64,000 nucleotides of DNA from Xiphophorus maculatus. Its lineage: Eukaryota; Chordata; Actinopteri; Cyprinodontiformes; Poeciliidae. Location: contig NC_036454.1 in the NCBI RefSeq assembly GCF_002775205.1, forward strand, positions 4,097,882-4,161,881, in the 5' to 3' direction. The position numbers and the translations under genes were made by a program. Shown one piece after another: positions 35,025 to 42,574 of the stretch. Numbering within the stretch: the first letter of the stretch is position 1; every line of letters begins with the position of its first letter. A model generated the notes under the pieces. The model saw nothing but the letters and a program-made list of their open reading frames with translations, was not told the DNA's origin and did no database searches.

Positions 35025-37472
35025 TCGCTGAATCAAAAGAAAATGGACAAAAACAATCAAGTCAAACTTCTTGGTCTCAACAGTTTTATTTAGAGAAACT
35101 TCATGATTAATTTTATTTGTTGTTTCTGTTGTTTTGTTTGTTCAGTTTGGATATTTAAAATGTCTCCCAGTTTCAGTGTTAAATGTTCATTAGAATTTAA
35201 TTTAGTTTAAGTTCTTGCATTTTTATGGCATAATTACCATTACATTACATGAAAATTGTCTTAAAACAACAATATTATCGTTTATCGCAATAACTTTGCA
35301 ATTTATCATCCAGCAAAATGGGTTATTGTGATTGGCCTAATTATCAGAACAACTTTTGAATTCCTTTTTTAAAATTTATTTATTTATTTAAAAATTTTCG
35401 ATTTATTCACCAATTGGTGTATATAGCCCTGCAAATTCAAAAGATCTTACAAAGTAATTTTAGTTTAGTTATTAGTGCAAATACACTTGAAAACTAACTA
35501 TTATTATTATCTCCAGATTTTCTTGTCTTGTTATGAGAATTAATTTGTAACCATTTTGTCTTTTTAATATAATTTCCTGTTGGTTCTTTAGTGCAGTATG
35601 TAAAACATGAATATTATAACATGGTTTTAATTACAAATTCTCAATAATTATTGAGTCTGTAAGTAATATATTTGATTAAATTGAGATACGGTGTAGGATT
35701 AAATAAGAAAAGTAGTGGTAAATAAATTATTTTGTTATTGGTTACATATGCACTTGTTTTCTCTGTTTTACTGTTTGCTTGTTTTTAAAAACCTGTTGAA
35801 ATAAATAAAATAAAACTTACAAGCAAGATATAGGAGCTAACGATTCCTTAATATACGTGAAAAAGTTCTAGTTCCATTGGCAGATTATTTCACTTATAAT
35901 ATGGGAAAATGTTGTGCTATAATAAATAACCTGCCAATCAAATAATTCTTTTTTAATCAATTCTCCACTCACTCGAGACGACTCTCCATCTTCGTCGTCC
36001 TCCTCCTCCAGCCCCTGCTCCTCGCCTCGTTGCCTGAACAGGAAGTACTCGCTGGGCTGGGTCGGCGTGGGGCTGCCTTTGCTGTGCTCCGAGGAGCAGC
36101 TGTTGACCGACGAACCCGCTGGACTCGGGGATGACTGGGACGAGAGGTCACAGGTCACCAGCTTGTAGTAGTTCTGGGTGGCGACGACGAGGCGCGCCTG
36201 GCTCTGCAGACAGGAAGCGAGGTCGCCAGATGACCCCACGGAGTGGGGAGGGTGGAAGGTGTTGCAGTTGGCGTCGAGGTCGAGGGTCGCCTGGTGCTCC
36301 ATGGAGCAGGAGCAGGCAGAGGAGCTGGAAAGGCGTGGCTCTCGGATGAGTGGGAAGGCTTTGGAGAAACAGGATGGGGGCGGCTCGGTCGGGGAGGTGT
36401 GGAGGTCCAGGTAGAACGCCCCTCCCCCTCCGGCGTCCTGTTGGTTTCCGTGGAGATCGGAGACAGACGATGTGTCGGCCGCTGGCGGCTGCTTTCCCGG
36501 GATGCCGTTGTTCATCTTGTTGTAAATGGCGCTGAAGTTGACGAGGACGCCCTCGGAGCTGTTGCAGGACGAGTCGCTACAGTAGCCCTGCTGGAAGTCC
36601 GGGAACGGCTCGGCGAAAGTTTCTGGGAAGTTCTGGGACAGAGCGCAGCAGGAGCAGTGCTGATTGGACGAGCCAGACGAGTACGAACCCGTCTTGCTGC
36701 TTTGGCCGCATCTCATCGGCTGATCATCGTCCTCTTCGTCGTCGACCCAATCGTGCTCGCCGCAGTCCATGGACACGTTGGAGCCGCTGCTGCCGTGGCG
36801 GCGCTCCCTGTCCAGTCCCAGGACGTCCAGGTCGTCCAGGTGGTTGGACAAATCCGAGGACGCCCCCCTCAGCGATTCCCGACTGCTTCCTGCGCCAGAG
36901 CCGTGCAGCAGGAACGGCTCGGACGCAAACCCCAGGAAAGGAGCCATGGCGTCGTCCAGCACGGCGTTCGTCTCGCTGTGAAGGTGGAAGGACGAGTCCT
37001 CCAGGTAACCGTGGAGGTTGTCGCTGTCGTCTTCGTCGTCCTCATCCTCGTCTTCCTCTGTGTTCAGGAGGAACGGATTGCGTCGCAGAGGGTTCCTGTT
37101 CCTCGGTTTGGCTCTGGGTAAGGTGTGAGCCGTGATCAGCAGGTCCTCCGAGTTGCTGGAAGTGAACGATGAGTCGTCGCTGGCCGTGCTCCCGCCTCGC
37201 CCGCCGCCGCCTCGCTTCTCTCTCCCCACGCCGCCACTGGAGGACCAGGAGCCGCTGGAGGTCTGGATCAGGCTGCTGTAGAGCAGAGCCTCCCTCTGCA
37301 GGACATCCCTCTCCGGCAGTGACGTGGTGCGGCTCAGGCCAAGGCTCTCCGGCGGGCTGAACGGGTTGGTCCTCTTCAGAGATCTGCCGCAGCCCCCAGA
37401 AACCTGGCAATGCACCAGGGGAATGTGATGCACGATCAACGTTTCTCCAGAAACCTTCGGAGGGCTGTCCAT
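21361..37472 (-). CDS. rusc2: rusc2 (iporin), complete coding region in 12 exons
   Basis: RUN and SH3 domain-containing protein 2, a cytosolic trafficking adaptor; the mammalian protein binds Rab1 and GM130 and acts with AP-4 vesicles (family knowledge). Exons on the minus strand: 35973-37472, 34409-35024, 31392-32063, 29359-29547, 28081-28248, 27728-27804, 26809-26983, 25607-25712, 25096-25142, 24189-25008, 23313-23474, 21361-21568. All junctions have GT/AG and consistent phases, total 4740 nt, 1579 residues; human RUSC2 is about 1516. The N-terminal ~1030 residues are low-complexity and Ser/Pro-rich with conserved islands ([65 protein letters not shown]). The RUN domain is at about 1045-1255 and the SH3 at about 1515-1570. 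The start is the ATG at 37470-37472, matching the known MDSPPK start. Introns are rich in MITEs. The only weak site is the exon-4 donor ATG|GTGCTC. Confidence 0.96.
21725..22345. mobile_element. MITE-like repeat in rusc2 intron 11
   Basis: It starts TTAAGGCTGCATTCACCCC and ends AAAACACCCCTGGGCTTTTT. Both ends are typical of fish MITEs with CAGGGGTGT-like inverted ends. The interior has AATCAAACTCT(T/G) repeated. Family not assigned. Confidence 0.4.
22365..22870 (+). mobile_element. AAAGGTGAC-TTATTCTTCC repeat, rusc2 intron 11
   Basis: Same family as 29725-30310 and 47195-47640: AAAGGTGA..., CTTCCTTGAACA, CCAGCAGCCATTGTACAGC, GGGTTGCTAGGTAA, GGTTGCTAAGTAAC, GTGCCTGCTGATT. Non-coding. Confidence 0.7.
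23313..23474 (-). CDS. rusc2: rusc2 exon 11: linker between RUN and SH3
   Basis: Encodes [22 protein letters not shown] followed by a Gly/Lys/Pro/Thr-rich linker. The conserved PSxWLSLD motif decides the acceptor (TTCCAG at 23475-23480) and the phase. The donor is TTG|GTAAAC at 23307-23312. Confidence 0.93.
23590..24060 (-). mobile_element. AAAGGTGAC-family repeat, inverted, rusc2 intron 10
   Basis: Reverse-orientation copy: AAAGGGGCAGCATAATG read on the minus strand, GGCACCATGTGCCTGG, CATGCATGTTTGAGAAA, CATGGCAACCATTC. Matches 47195-47640 in inverse order. Confidence 0.6.
24189..25008 (-). CDS. rusc2: rusc2 exon 10: end of RUN domain and acidic/basic linker
   Basis: Starts [13 protein letters not shown], continues [29 protein letters not shown] (last RUN helices), then a charged linker with the conserved [17 protein letters not shown] and REGVVEGAE blocks, and ends LRARTQKT. 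The reading frame runs on into intron 10 to a stop at 24185, but the GTGAGA donor at 24183-24188 and the next exon fit the family better. Confidence 0.95.
25096..25142 (-). CDS. rusc2: rusc2 exon 9: RUN domain core
   Basis: 47-nt exon encoding [15 protein letters not shown], a highly conserved RUN helix. Acceptor TTTCAG, donor AAG|GTACAA. Confidence 0.95.
25215..25228 (+). promoter_or_regulatory. Candidate CTCF motif, rusc2 intron 8
   Basis: CCACTAGAGGGCAC fits the CTCF core well. Motif match only. Confidence 0.45.
25607..25712 (-). CDS. rusc2: rusc2 exon 8: RUN domain
   Basis: Encodes [16 protein letters not shown] and [11 protein letters not shown], matching the family. Acceptor CTGCAG, donor CAA|GTGAGT. 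Confidence 0.95.
26345..26735 (-). mobile_element. AGGCCTGT-family MITE, rusc2 intron 7
   Basis: Inverted copy with TATTTTGGATATGTAAAATG and AACAATATTATCATTTATCGTG, ACTTCTGGGACAATTTATCG. Confidence 0.7.
26809..26983 (-). CDS. rusc2: rusc2 exon 7: RUN domain
   Basis: Encodes [24 protein letters not shown], then [15 protein letters not shown] and [12 protein letters not shown], the most conserved part of the RUN domain. Acceptor CACCAG, donor TGG|GTGAGT. Confidence 0.97.
27144..27250. mobile_element. Partial GGGCTGGA-family MITE
   Basis: TTAGGGCTGGATAACA and the AT-rich TATCG-type interior resemble the complete small element at 48633-48785. Confidence 0.4.
27300..27665. mobile_element. Foldback MITE, rusc2 intron 6
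   Basis: Both arms are present: CCTACCAAGTATTTTTGTCT at the left and its inverse ATACTTGGTAAGATTTAATTTTT at the right, with GCTGAAAAGTTATTTAT and TGGCAG inside. Confidence 0.7.
27728..27804 (-). CDS. rusc2: rusc2 exon 6: start of RUN domain
   Basis: Encodes [20 protein letters not shown] then DPDVK, the first RUN helix. Acceptor AATCAG, donor AAG|GTTGGT. Confidence 0.96.
27850..27988. mobile_element. Foldback MITE, right half, rusc2 intron 5
   Basis: TATATCTTGCTGAAAAGTTG...ACTTGGTAAGATTTGCGGTTTTGCAGTG is one arm of the family. Confidence 0.65.
28081..28248 (-). CDS. rusc2: rusc2 exon 5
   Basis: Encodes [34 protein letters not shown] and VDLTQKR. SLTEKPPxEFCLSPD is a family signature just before the RUN domain. 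Acceptor TTGCAG, donor GAG|GTACGG. Confidence 0.96.
28345..29337. mobile_element. hAT-like MITE filling rusc2 intron 4
   Basis: Ends AGGGGTGTCCAAC (28345) and TTGGACACCCCT (29326-29337) are inverted repeats. Inside are a LINE/SINE-like 3' tail (GCACTTTGAACTGCCTTGTTGCTG near 28645) and a complete foldback MITE (28914-29318). The element occupies 993 of the 1110 bp of intron 4 and ends about 20 bp from the exon-4 donor. Confidence 0.7.
28914..29318. mobile_element. Complete foldback MITE (type copy of the family)
   Basis: It begins CACTGCAAAAACACAAAATC and ends with the inverse GATTTTGTGTTTTTGCAGTG. The arms remain complementary inward (TACCAAGTA/TACTTGGTA, AAGTAACTTTT/AAAAGTTATTT). It has no ORF. 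Partial or complete relatives are at 5515, 16131, 19665, 27300, 27850, 33432, 35815, 37685 and 39975. Confidence 0.85.
29359..29547 (-). CDS. rusc2: rusc2 exon 4
   Basis: Encodes [20 protein letters not shown]...ARRNVFDFP. The acceptor CCCACAG at 29548-29554 is chosen over a nearer CAG at 29528 because [15 protein letters not shown] is a family signature and only this acceptor keeps the phase from exon 3. The donor ATG|GTGCTC is poor outside GT but gives the phase required by exon 5. Confidence 0.9.
29725..30310 (+). mobile_element. AAAGGTGAT-family repeat, rusc2 intron 3
   Basis: Same order of motifs as 22365-22870: AAAGGTGATCTATTATGCTT, GGAGCCTCCTGCACAACCAA, CAACAGCCATTGCACAGC, GGGTTGCTAGGTAACAGG, GTGACTGTTGATT. 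Confidence 0.7.
30552..30835 (+). pseudogene. Tc1/mariner transposase fragment, degenerate
   Basis: ACCACCACATTGACGGTGGT, CATCAGAAAATCCTGAGGG, TTTTGGAGTGACCTAGTCAA and AGGCATGACCATAAAC are in the order seen in the central-to-C-terminal part of fish Tc1-like transposase genes (HHIDGGG..., QKIL, WSDLVK-like, WHDHK-like). There is no continuous frame. Old insertion in rusc2 intron 3. Confidence 0.7.
30836..31391. other. Rest of rusc2 intron 3, AT-rich
   Basis: AT-rich DNA with repeated TCTGAGATTAATCT-like words (GAAAATTTCTGA). No exon or repeat termini identified. Confidence 0.5.
31392..32063 (-). CDS. rusc2: rusc2 exon 3
   Basis: Encodes [48 protein letters not shown] and a Pro/Ser-rich tail ending SRTQN. 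[16 protein letters not shown] and [10 protein letters not shown] are conserved with mammalian RUSC2. Acceptor GTCCAG, donor ATG|GTAGGT. Confidence 0.96.
31717..31732 (-). promoter_or_regulatory. Candidate CTCF motif inside rusc2 exon 3
   Basis: On the minus strand CCTGCAGGGGGCGCCA is a near-consensus CTCF core within coding sequence. Motif match only. Confidence 0.4.
32185..32455 (+). mobile_element. AGGCCTGT-family MITE, truncated, rusc2 intron 2
   Basis: Has GGGAGACATTTTAAATATCC, GGGCTGGTTGAGGCC, CACCAGACTGAAAACTTTT and TTATTGCTTACTGTGACAGG; the left end is missing. Confidence 0.7.
33002..33102. promoter_or_regulatory. Intronic regulatory-looking island (CRE, C/EBP, CTCF-like)
   Basis: In rusc2 intron 2 a GC-rich patch contains a full palindromic CRE TGACGTCA (33002-33009), a full palindromic C/EBP site TTGCGCAA (33016-33023) and a CTCF-like GGCCACAGGGGGCGCAG (33086-33102). 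This could be an enhancer or an internal promoter for a shorter rusc2 isoform. Motif evidence only. Confidence 0.4.
33432..33660. mobile_element. Foldback MITE fragment, rusc2 intron 2
   Basis: CACTGCAGAAACACAAAACC, AAGTATTTTTGGTCTAGTTT and TTTTCAGCAAGATATAGGAG mark the left half of the family. Confidence 0.7.
33661..34408. other. Rest of rusc2 intron 2
   Basis: AT-rich DNA. The end nearest exon 2 (34320-34390: GGGCCACAAATGGCCCCGGG, ACACCTTAGACACCCTG) resembles the right end of a hAT-like MITE of the 28345-29337 kind. No exon seen. Confidence 0.4.
34409..35024 (-). CDS. rusc2: rusc2 exon 2 with an Asp tract
   Basis: Starts RDDD... with 13 Asp codons in a row (GAT repeat), then [15 protein letters not shown], then the conserved [40 protein letters not shown] and [13 protein letters not shown] blocks. 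The acceptor TTCAG|CGA sits directly before the repeat; the donor is AAG|GTACGT. The acidic tract is not part of mammalian RUSC2 as I recall it. Confidence 0.95.
34987..35021. repeat. Coding (ATC)n trinucleotide repeat
   Basis: About 12 ATC/GAT units encoding poly-Asp in rusc2 exon 2, starting within 10 bp of the splice acceptor. Confidence 0.95.
35085..35345 (-). mobile_element. AGGCCTGT-family MITE, rusc2 intron 1
   Basis: Inverted copy with TTTGGATATTTAAAATGTCT, ACAACAATATTATCGTTTAT, ATCCAGCAAAATG and a terminal TTGGCCTAAT. Confidence 0.7.
35480..35800. mobile_element. Dispersed repeat (GTGTAGGATTAAATAAG family)
   Basis: TTTTCTTGTCTTGTTATGAG, AATAATTATTGAGTCTGTAA and GGTGTAGGATTAAATAAG are repeated in the same order at 45070-45420. 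Confidence 0.6.
35815..35920. mobile_element. Foldback MITE fragment, next to rusc2 exon 1
   Basis: CAAGCAAGATATAGGAGCTA, TCTAGTTCCATTGGCAGATT and TTCACTTATAATATGGGAAA. It ends about 50 bp from the exon-1 donor. Confidence 0.65.
35973..37472 (-). CDS. rusc2: rusc2 exon 1 (first coding exon)
   Basis: 500 codons from ATG at 37470-37472. It encodes [46 protein letters not shown], an acidic block [80 protein letters not shown] and QPSEYFLF, all matching the family, and ends ESSR at the donor CGA|GTGAGT (35967-35972). The frame runs on to 35868 only by read-through of intron 1. Large antisense frames over this exon are shadows. Confidence 0.97.
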
Positions 37473-37643
37473 GGTCCCAGAGGAGGAAGGTAGGAGCCGG
37501 ATCTACAGCAGCAGCAGATTGAGGCTGAAGGTTTTTCTGGTTTGCAGAGGTTGTTTTCACTCAGCTTGGCCCAGTTCTGCAGGACTGCCGGGGATCTGGA
37601 AGCAGAGGTCGGGGAAGTCCACACCGTGGTCAGAGTGGTACAT
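37473..37643 (-). other. rusc2: rusc2 5' UTR part of the exon, with an upstream ORF
   Basis: Acceptor TTGTCCAG ends at 37644 (minus strand). The exon's first three bases are an ATG that opens a 28-codon frame (MYHSDHGVDFPDLC...) ending TGA at 37557-37559, in the same register as the main start but stopped before it. Confidence 0.6.
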
Positions 37644-37684
37644 CTGGACAAAAAAACAAGAGACAGAGACAAGAGGAGCTTACA

Positions 37685-38100
37685 AACCCTTAAGTATTTT
37701 TATTGTAATTTCTAGTGCAAATATCTTAGTACATTTGAAATGAGACAAAATTAACTTACATGTAACGTTTTACCAAGATGTAAGAGCTTGTTTAAAGCCA
37801 AAAATCTCTAGGTCCACTGGGAGATTATTTTACTTATAACAAGACATTTTTTCCACGTTGTGATTGAAATACTCTGCTAGTGGAACTAGTTATTTTTTTA
37901 CAAATATGAAAGAATTATTAACTTAAATCAAGCTCCTACATCTTGCTGAAAAGTTACTTGTAAGTTAGTTTTGTGTCATTTCAAGTTCACTAAGATATTT
38001 GGACTAGAAACTGGATCAAAAACACTAATAACATGGGGAAATGGCGTGTTATAAGTGAAATAATTTGCCAGTGGAATAAGTATTTTATTGATGGCAATAT
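37685..38100. mobile_element. Foldback MITE copies upstream of rusc2
   Basis: Both arms present: AGTATTTTTATTGTAATTTC, TTTCTAGTGCAAATATCTTA, then TACATCTTGCTGAAAAGTTA and AAGATATTTGGACTAGAAAC, followed by a second partial copy near 38035-38100. Confidence 0.7.
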
Positions 38101-39240
38101 GTAGAGCATCCCTAGTTTAGGGACATGTGCTTTAATGCATTCATTGTAATTCCTTAACTTTGAGATTTATTTAAAAAAAAAAAAAACTTAGACCACATTT
38201 TTTGTTCAATGATTGTTACTTCTTTTTGTTAAATATGAGCAAAATCTTGCCCGTGAAAACGAGTAAAGGCCTGATCGGAGCATTAACGGACCTCTGCAGC
38301 GCTGAGCGGCTAACTGCTGATGAGGAAATTCAGGTGTGTTAGTTGGAGAAGGGATGCATCTAAACGTTGGAGTCCTCCAGGAGTTCCTGAGCTACACAAA
38401 CCTACAAGCATGAAGTGTTTAAATGTGGACAGAGTGAGTCAGCATCACGTGATAAACACCAAGCAGCTGACTCTCTAACAGGACTATGATCTCATTCACA
38501 TATCACCGCCTCAACAGCACAGACACGCTGAAACACAGACACCATCTCCCTTACCAACATCATCATCATCGTCTCTGTTGCCGGGTAAAATAAGACCACT
38601 TTCATAATACCCTGCAATCAGTTCTCTCCTACAACATCAATACAAAACCCTGAAGAGACAAGTCACCTGTGGATAATTACATGCTATATTTTATATAGAT
38701 GAACATAACAGATTGCAATAGCTATATAAAAAAATGTTCAGTCTCATCCAATCAACAATAATTGATTTATTTTCCCCCCTTTTACATTATTAATATTAAG
38801 CTTTATAACTGCTGCCTTGTTACTTTGACTTTTTTCCCCTACCTACACCTGCAGGTTTTAATGTTAGCATGCTAACACCAGTATAACAACTGGAATGGTT
38901 CAACTGGAAGTTGGATGACCTTATTAGCAAAGACTTGGCTTTGAATAAAGAAGCGAATCCTCCACAAAACATCCATCCAAAACCGTGAATAACTCACCCA
39001 TTTATTTAGCTCATTTCAACCAGTTTTAATGCGTCTTGGCCCACTGATTTTTCTCTTAGCAGGATGTACCAGTATTAGCTTAATGAGCAAGACAATGCTT
39101 GACAGAGGAAACCCGAAAGGGGCTTAAGAGATTAGCTGCTGGGGCAGAAAGTATGGTTGCATAATGTGTGTTTGGACATATAATGAAGAGTGGTTACGAG
39201 AGGATTACAGGGTTTGTGATTTAAATAGGTAAGTCATTGA
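38101..39240. other. Unassigned DNA upstream of rusc2
   Basis: No supported gene or repeat boundary. Probably the first intron of rusc2, since no promoter is evident next to the coding exon. Confidence 0.4.
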
Positions 39241-39244
39241 TGTT

Positions 39245-39785
39245 TTGACTCAAAAACGGATTAAAGCCACAGCATGTAACTTTTACAGAAAATGTTTTTC
39301 TTACATATTTGATAACACTGTCCATATATTGTGACAAATATGAAACATCTTGAAAAGATAGAGCTACTCCACCTTCCTCCAGTGCTGCCTGAAGAAATGC
39401 ACCGGTCAAAAACAACCAATCGGAGACAAGAAGAGGGTCTTAATGCTGCCAATCAACCATGGGTACTCACTGCTAAATGTGACAGTGGTGGAAAAACAAC
39501 TTACCGTTACAGGAAGCTAAGCTATTACTGGCTAAGCTATCCCTAGCATTCATGACAGGCACTGTTGTGGTGAACCAGCTGTAGTGTAGCATAAAGCAAG
39601 GGGGAGGGTGTGAGCATCTTGTACACAATGTTGATTGACAGTGCAAAGACCTTCCTCCTGGTTCTGATTGGTTGTTTCTGACAGAGTGGTGAATTTGTTC
39701 TTTGAAGAATTAAAATAGAAAATTATACGGATTTTTAAAGAAGGTGTCAAGTGGATTTTAGCTTCTAGCACGCGCAGTGTTTATA
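39245..39785. mobile_element. Palindromic repeat (AACCAATCRGAG family)
   Basis: The left arm has GCATGTAACTTTTACAG, AACAACCAATCGGAGACAAG and AGGGTCTTAATGCTGCCAAT. The right arm has the inverse GATTGACAGTGCAAAGACC, TTCTGATTGGTTGTTTCTG. Related to 41870-42290. Confidence 0.65.
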
Positions 39786-39974
39786 CCCTGCAAATACCAG
39801 GAGGTTCACTGTACAGGAAACAAACAATCTTAAAATACGTAACTTATAATAAACTGTCTTACAGACCTAAAACTAATGTACTGTGAGCTGCAGGATGTGG
39901 CCTGCAGGCCTTAAAGTCCTCCGTTAGCATGCTAATTGCTAAAACTTGTAGCTAAAAACTAGATAAGAACACCT

Positions 39975-40375
39975 TGCTGGCACGGCAAAAACACAAAATC
40001 TTACCAACTATTTTTTGTCTAATTTCTAGTGTAAATATTTTTGTACATTTGAAATAATACAAAAGTAACTTACAAGTAACTTTACAGTAATTTATATGAG
40101 CTGGTTTTAAGTCAATAATTCCTTAACATTGATGAAAAAGTTGTAGCAGATTATTTCACTTACAACATGGGAAAATGTATCGTTATAGGTGACATTATCG
40201 GCCAATGGAACTTGTAATTTTTATCAGTACTAAGGAAATATTTACTTAAAACAAGCGCCTATATCTGGCTGAAAAGTTACTTGTAAGTTAATTTCATGTT
40301 ATTTTATGTTAAGATATTTGCAGTAGAAAGTAGACCAAAAGTACTCAGTAAGATTTTATGTTTTTGCAGAGTGTA
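39975..40375. mobile_element. Foldback MITE
   Basis: GGCAAAAACACAAAATCTTA at the left and TAAGATTTTATGTTTTTGCA at the right enclose the usual inner motifs. Confidence 0.75.
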
Positions 40376-41869
40376 ATGATGGCCAGAAAAATATTCTTCT
40401 CAATAAAAATAATATATTAGCGTAACTACTGTTCATAACCCTCAAAATGCCAACAAGAATGTCTTCAGAAAAAAAGAAGAAATACAAGAGACTGTTTGGA
40501 CAAAGGGAAAGATTTAGCAAGAAACCACTCAAATACAAAAGACCAACAAAGTAGATTTAGAGAAGCTCAGCTTAGAGAAGCAACCAGCTCTTTCAACCAC
40601 TCAACAGTATGGGGTGGGGAATAAAAGGATTTGCTTAGTCTAATGGAAAAACTGTTAAATAAGAATTAATTTAAGTAAAAAGTTTTAGTGAATAAGGAAT
40701 CCAGTTTCTATGAGCACAGGGTGGGAAGCTGGCCTATTTATGGAGCCGTGCAGGATGAGGAAGCAAAGCTGAAACAAGGACATCCTCCCACTTATATCAT
40801 CAGGGCTGCACTTCCAGGAATATATGAGCAGCGATGGGAGAGCAGGCAGCACTTCCTCACCAGGAAAAGCCAATTTACACGTCCAGACCGGCGGGTGATG
40901 GACATGATTCATGGAGTTCTTATCGTCTACAGAATATAGTCCAGTTAAATCTGTGAAATAAAAATAAGAGCAGACCTCTTGTGTAAAAGCAGCGACAGAA
41001 AATAACTTCAGGATTCCCACAGACCGTTTCCTGTTGATATTCCAGACATTCAAAACTCAAAGTTAAGGAGCGGTGGATGAACGGACGGATGGATGACCCA
41101 AAGTCTTCCCCATTAGAATAATCTGAAATGATCAGAATGTCCCTGTTGGCCAGAACCGGGTGTTTTCTGATGTGAATGTGGCTTTAAATCAGTCATTCCT
41201 CCAGTCAGTCCTCCATCCTGCTCTGTGTGAACGCCATGCTGCCTCTCCTCCTCCTGCCACAGAGGAACTGTCTGTATCTGTCTGCCGGCACATCCTCCCT
41301 CTGCTGGAGATGAATGCAGCTTTTGTTCGCTGCTCCCGTTCACCAAAACACTGCTGAAGACCTCTGGAGGGAGGAGCTGATCAGACGAAACGCTGTAATT
41401 TAACATTCCTGAAGGCTTCGTCACAACTTAGTACAACTGGGACAAAATGGAGAAGTTAGGTTGACCATAGATGGATGCCAAGTAGATAAACCCCCGGAGT
41501 TTACGATGATATGATGACAATTCTGTGATTTTTAAACCAAACAAAATAAAAATCAAAGAGTCATCTTTTAAAAATCAACATTGTAGGTTGTATCATAAAA
41601 TATTTTGCTTTTTGTACCCTCAGAACTGGAATATGTCACTTTTATTTTAAAAAATGTCATAGAAAAATATTTTTTTACTTAAAAAAATGTTTGTTTTCAT
41701 AAAAAATATTTTTTTACTGAAAATAGTTTTAGAAAATATTTTTTCATTTCAAAATAATTTTTTTTACAAAAGACAAAATCTATTTAAACAAACTATAAAA
41801 AAGATTATTTTTAAATTAAAGTATACTTTTTACTTAAAACAATTTTAATACTAAAAATAATTATATAAA
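40376..41869. other. Unassigned DNA
   Basis: Positions 40680-41440 are GC-richer and non-repetitive-looking but show no spliceable conserved coding frame that I recognise; 41440-41869 is AT-rich with runs of T and A. Confidence 0.4.
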
Positions 41870-42290
41870 ATATAGTGTAGCAGTATGGTATGAGAGATAA
41901 TCTGTGAGTTTCTCTACCTTCTCCCAGTGTTAACTAAAAGAAATGACCAATCAGAGCCAGGAGGCAGGTCTTAGCGCTGTCAATCACCCTTAGAATTGCT
42001 CTCTACTGCGCTACAGCTAGCATAACTTGTGGTGAATGCTCAGGCCAGTTAGCATAGCCACCAATGATGGCAAATAAATGGTTTTCCTGTAATGGTAAAT
42101 TGTTTCCCCACCATTAGTAGATTGTACAGCATGTACATGAGGATGATTGACAGCGCTAACACCGTCCTCCTGGCTCTGATTGGTTGCTTTTGCTCAGACT
42201 GAGATCAATTTTTTCACAGATTATCTCTCTCATACCAAACGGTCATGACATGGTAGCAGTTTTTTTCTTAAAATAAAAGTTGCTGCAGGT
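41870..42290. mobile_element. Palindromic repeat (AACCAATCRGAG family), second copy
   Basis: The left arm has GTATGAGAGATAATCTGTGA, AATGACCAATCAGAGCCAGG and TCTTAGCGCTGTCAATC. The right arm has GATTGACAGCGCTAAC, CCTGGCTCTGATTGGTTGCT and AGATTATCTCTCTCATACC. Long inverted arms can form a hairpin. Confidence 0.75.
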
Positions 42291-42521
42291 TTAAATCTTC
42301 AACTGATTGGTTTGGTGCTTAAGGAAAACAACCCGACCCTGAGAGATCCGGGTCAACCCCGGGGATGTTTGTGTGCTCTCAGGCAGCTGAAGATGAAAAC
42401 ATGACCTCGATCCCAGCTTTCCCCTCCAGGATTAACGGCAGCTTCCCCCCTCTGCTGTTTGTCTGCCTGAACTTGAGAAGCTTACAAAAGCTTGCATAAC
42501 TAATGCCACCAAGTGCTGGCG

Positions 42522-42535
42522 CCACCAGCAGGCGG
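42522..42535 (+). promoter_or_regulatory. Candidate CTCF motif
   Basis: CCACCAGCAGGCGG in the context GCGCCACCAGCAGGCGGGG is close to consensus. Motif match only. Confidence 0.45.
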
Positions 42536-42574
42536 GGATATTAACTCATATCCAGCAAGAGTTCGCTTTAGATC

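Noticed and set aside
34422..35093. 223-codon plus-strand open frame ending in poly-Ile
   Set aside because: Antisense to rusc2 exon 2; the Ile run is the reverse of the Asp repeat.
36243..37121. 292-codon plus-strand open frame
   Set aside because: It lies antisense to the conserved rusc2 first coding exon and has no family resemblance; a shadow of GC-rich coding sequence.
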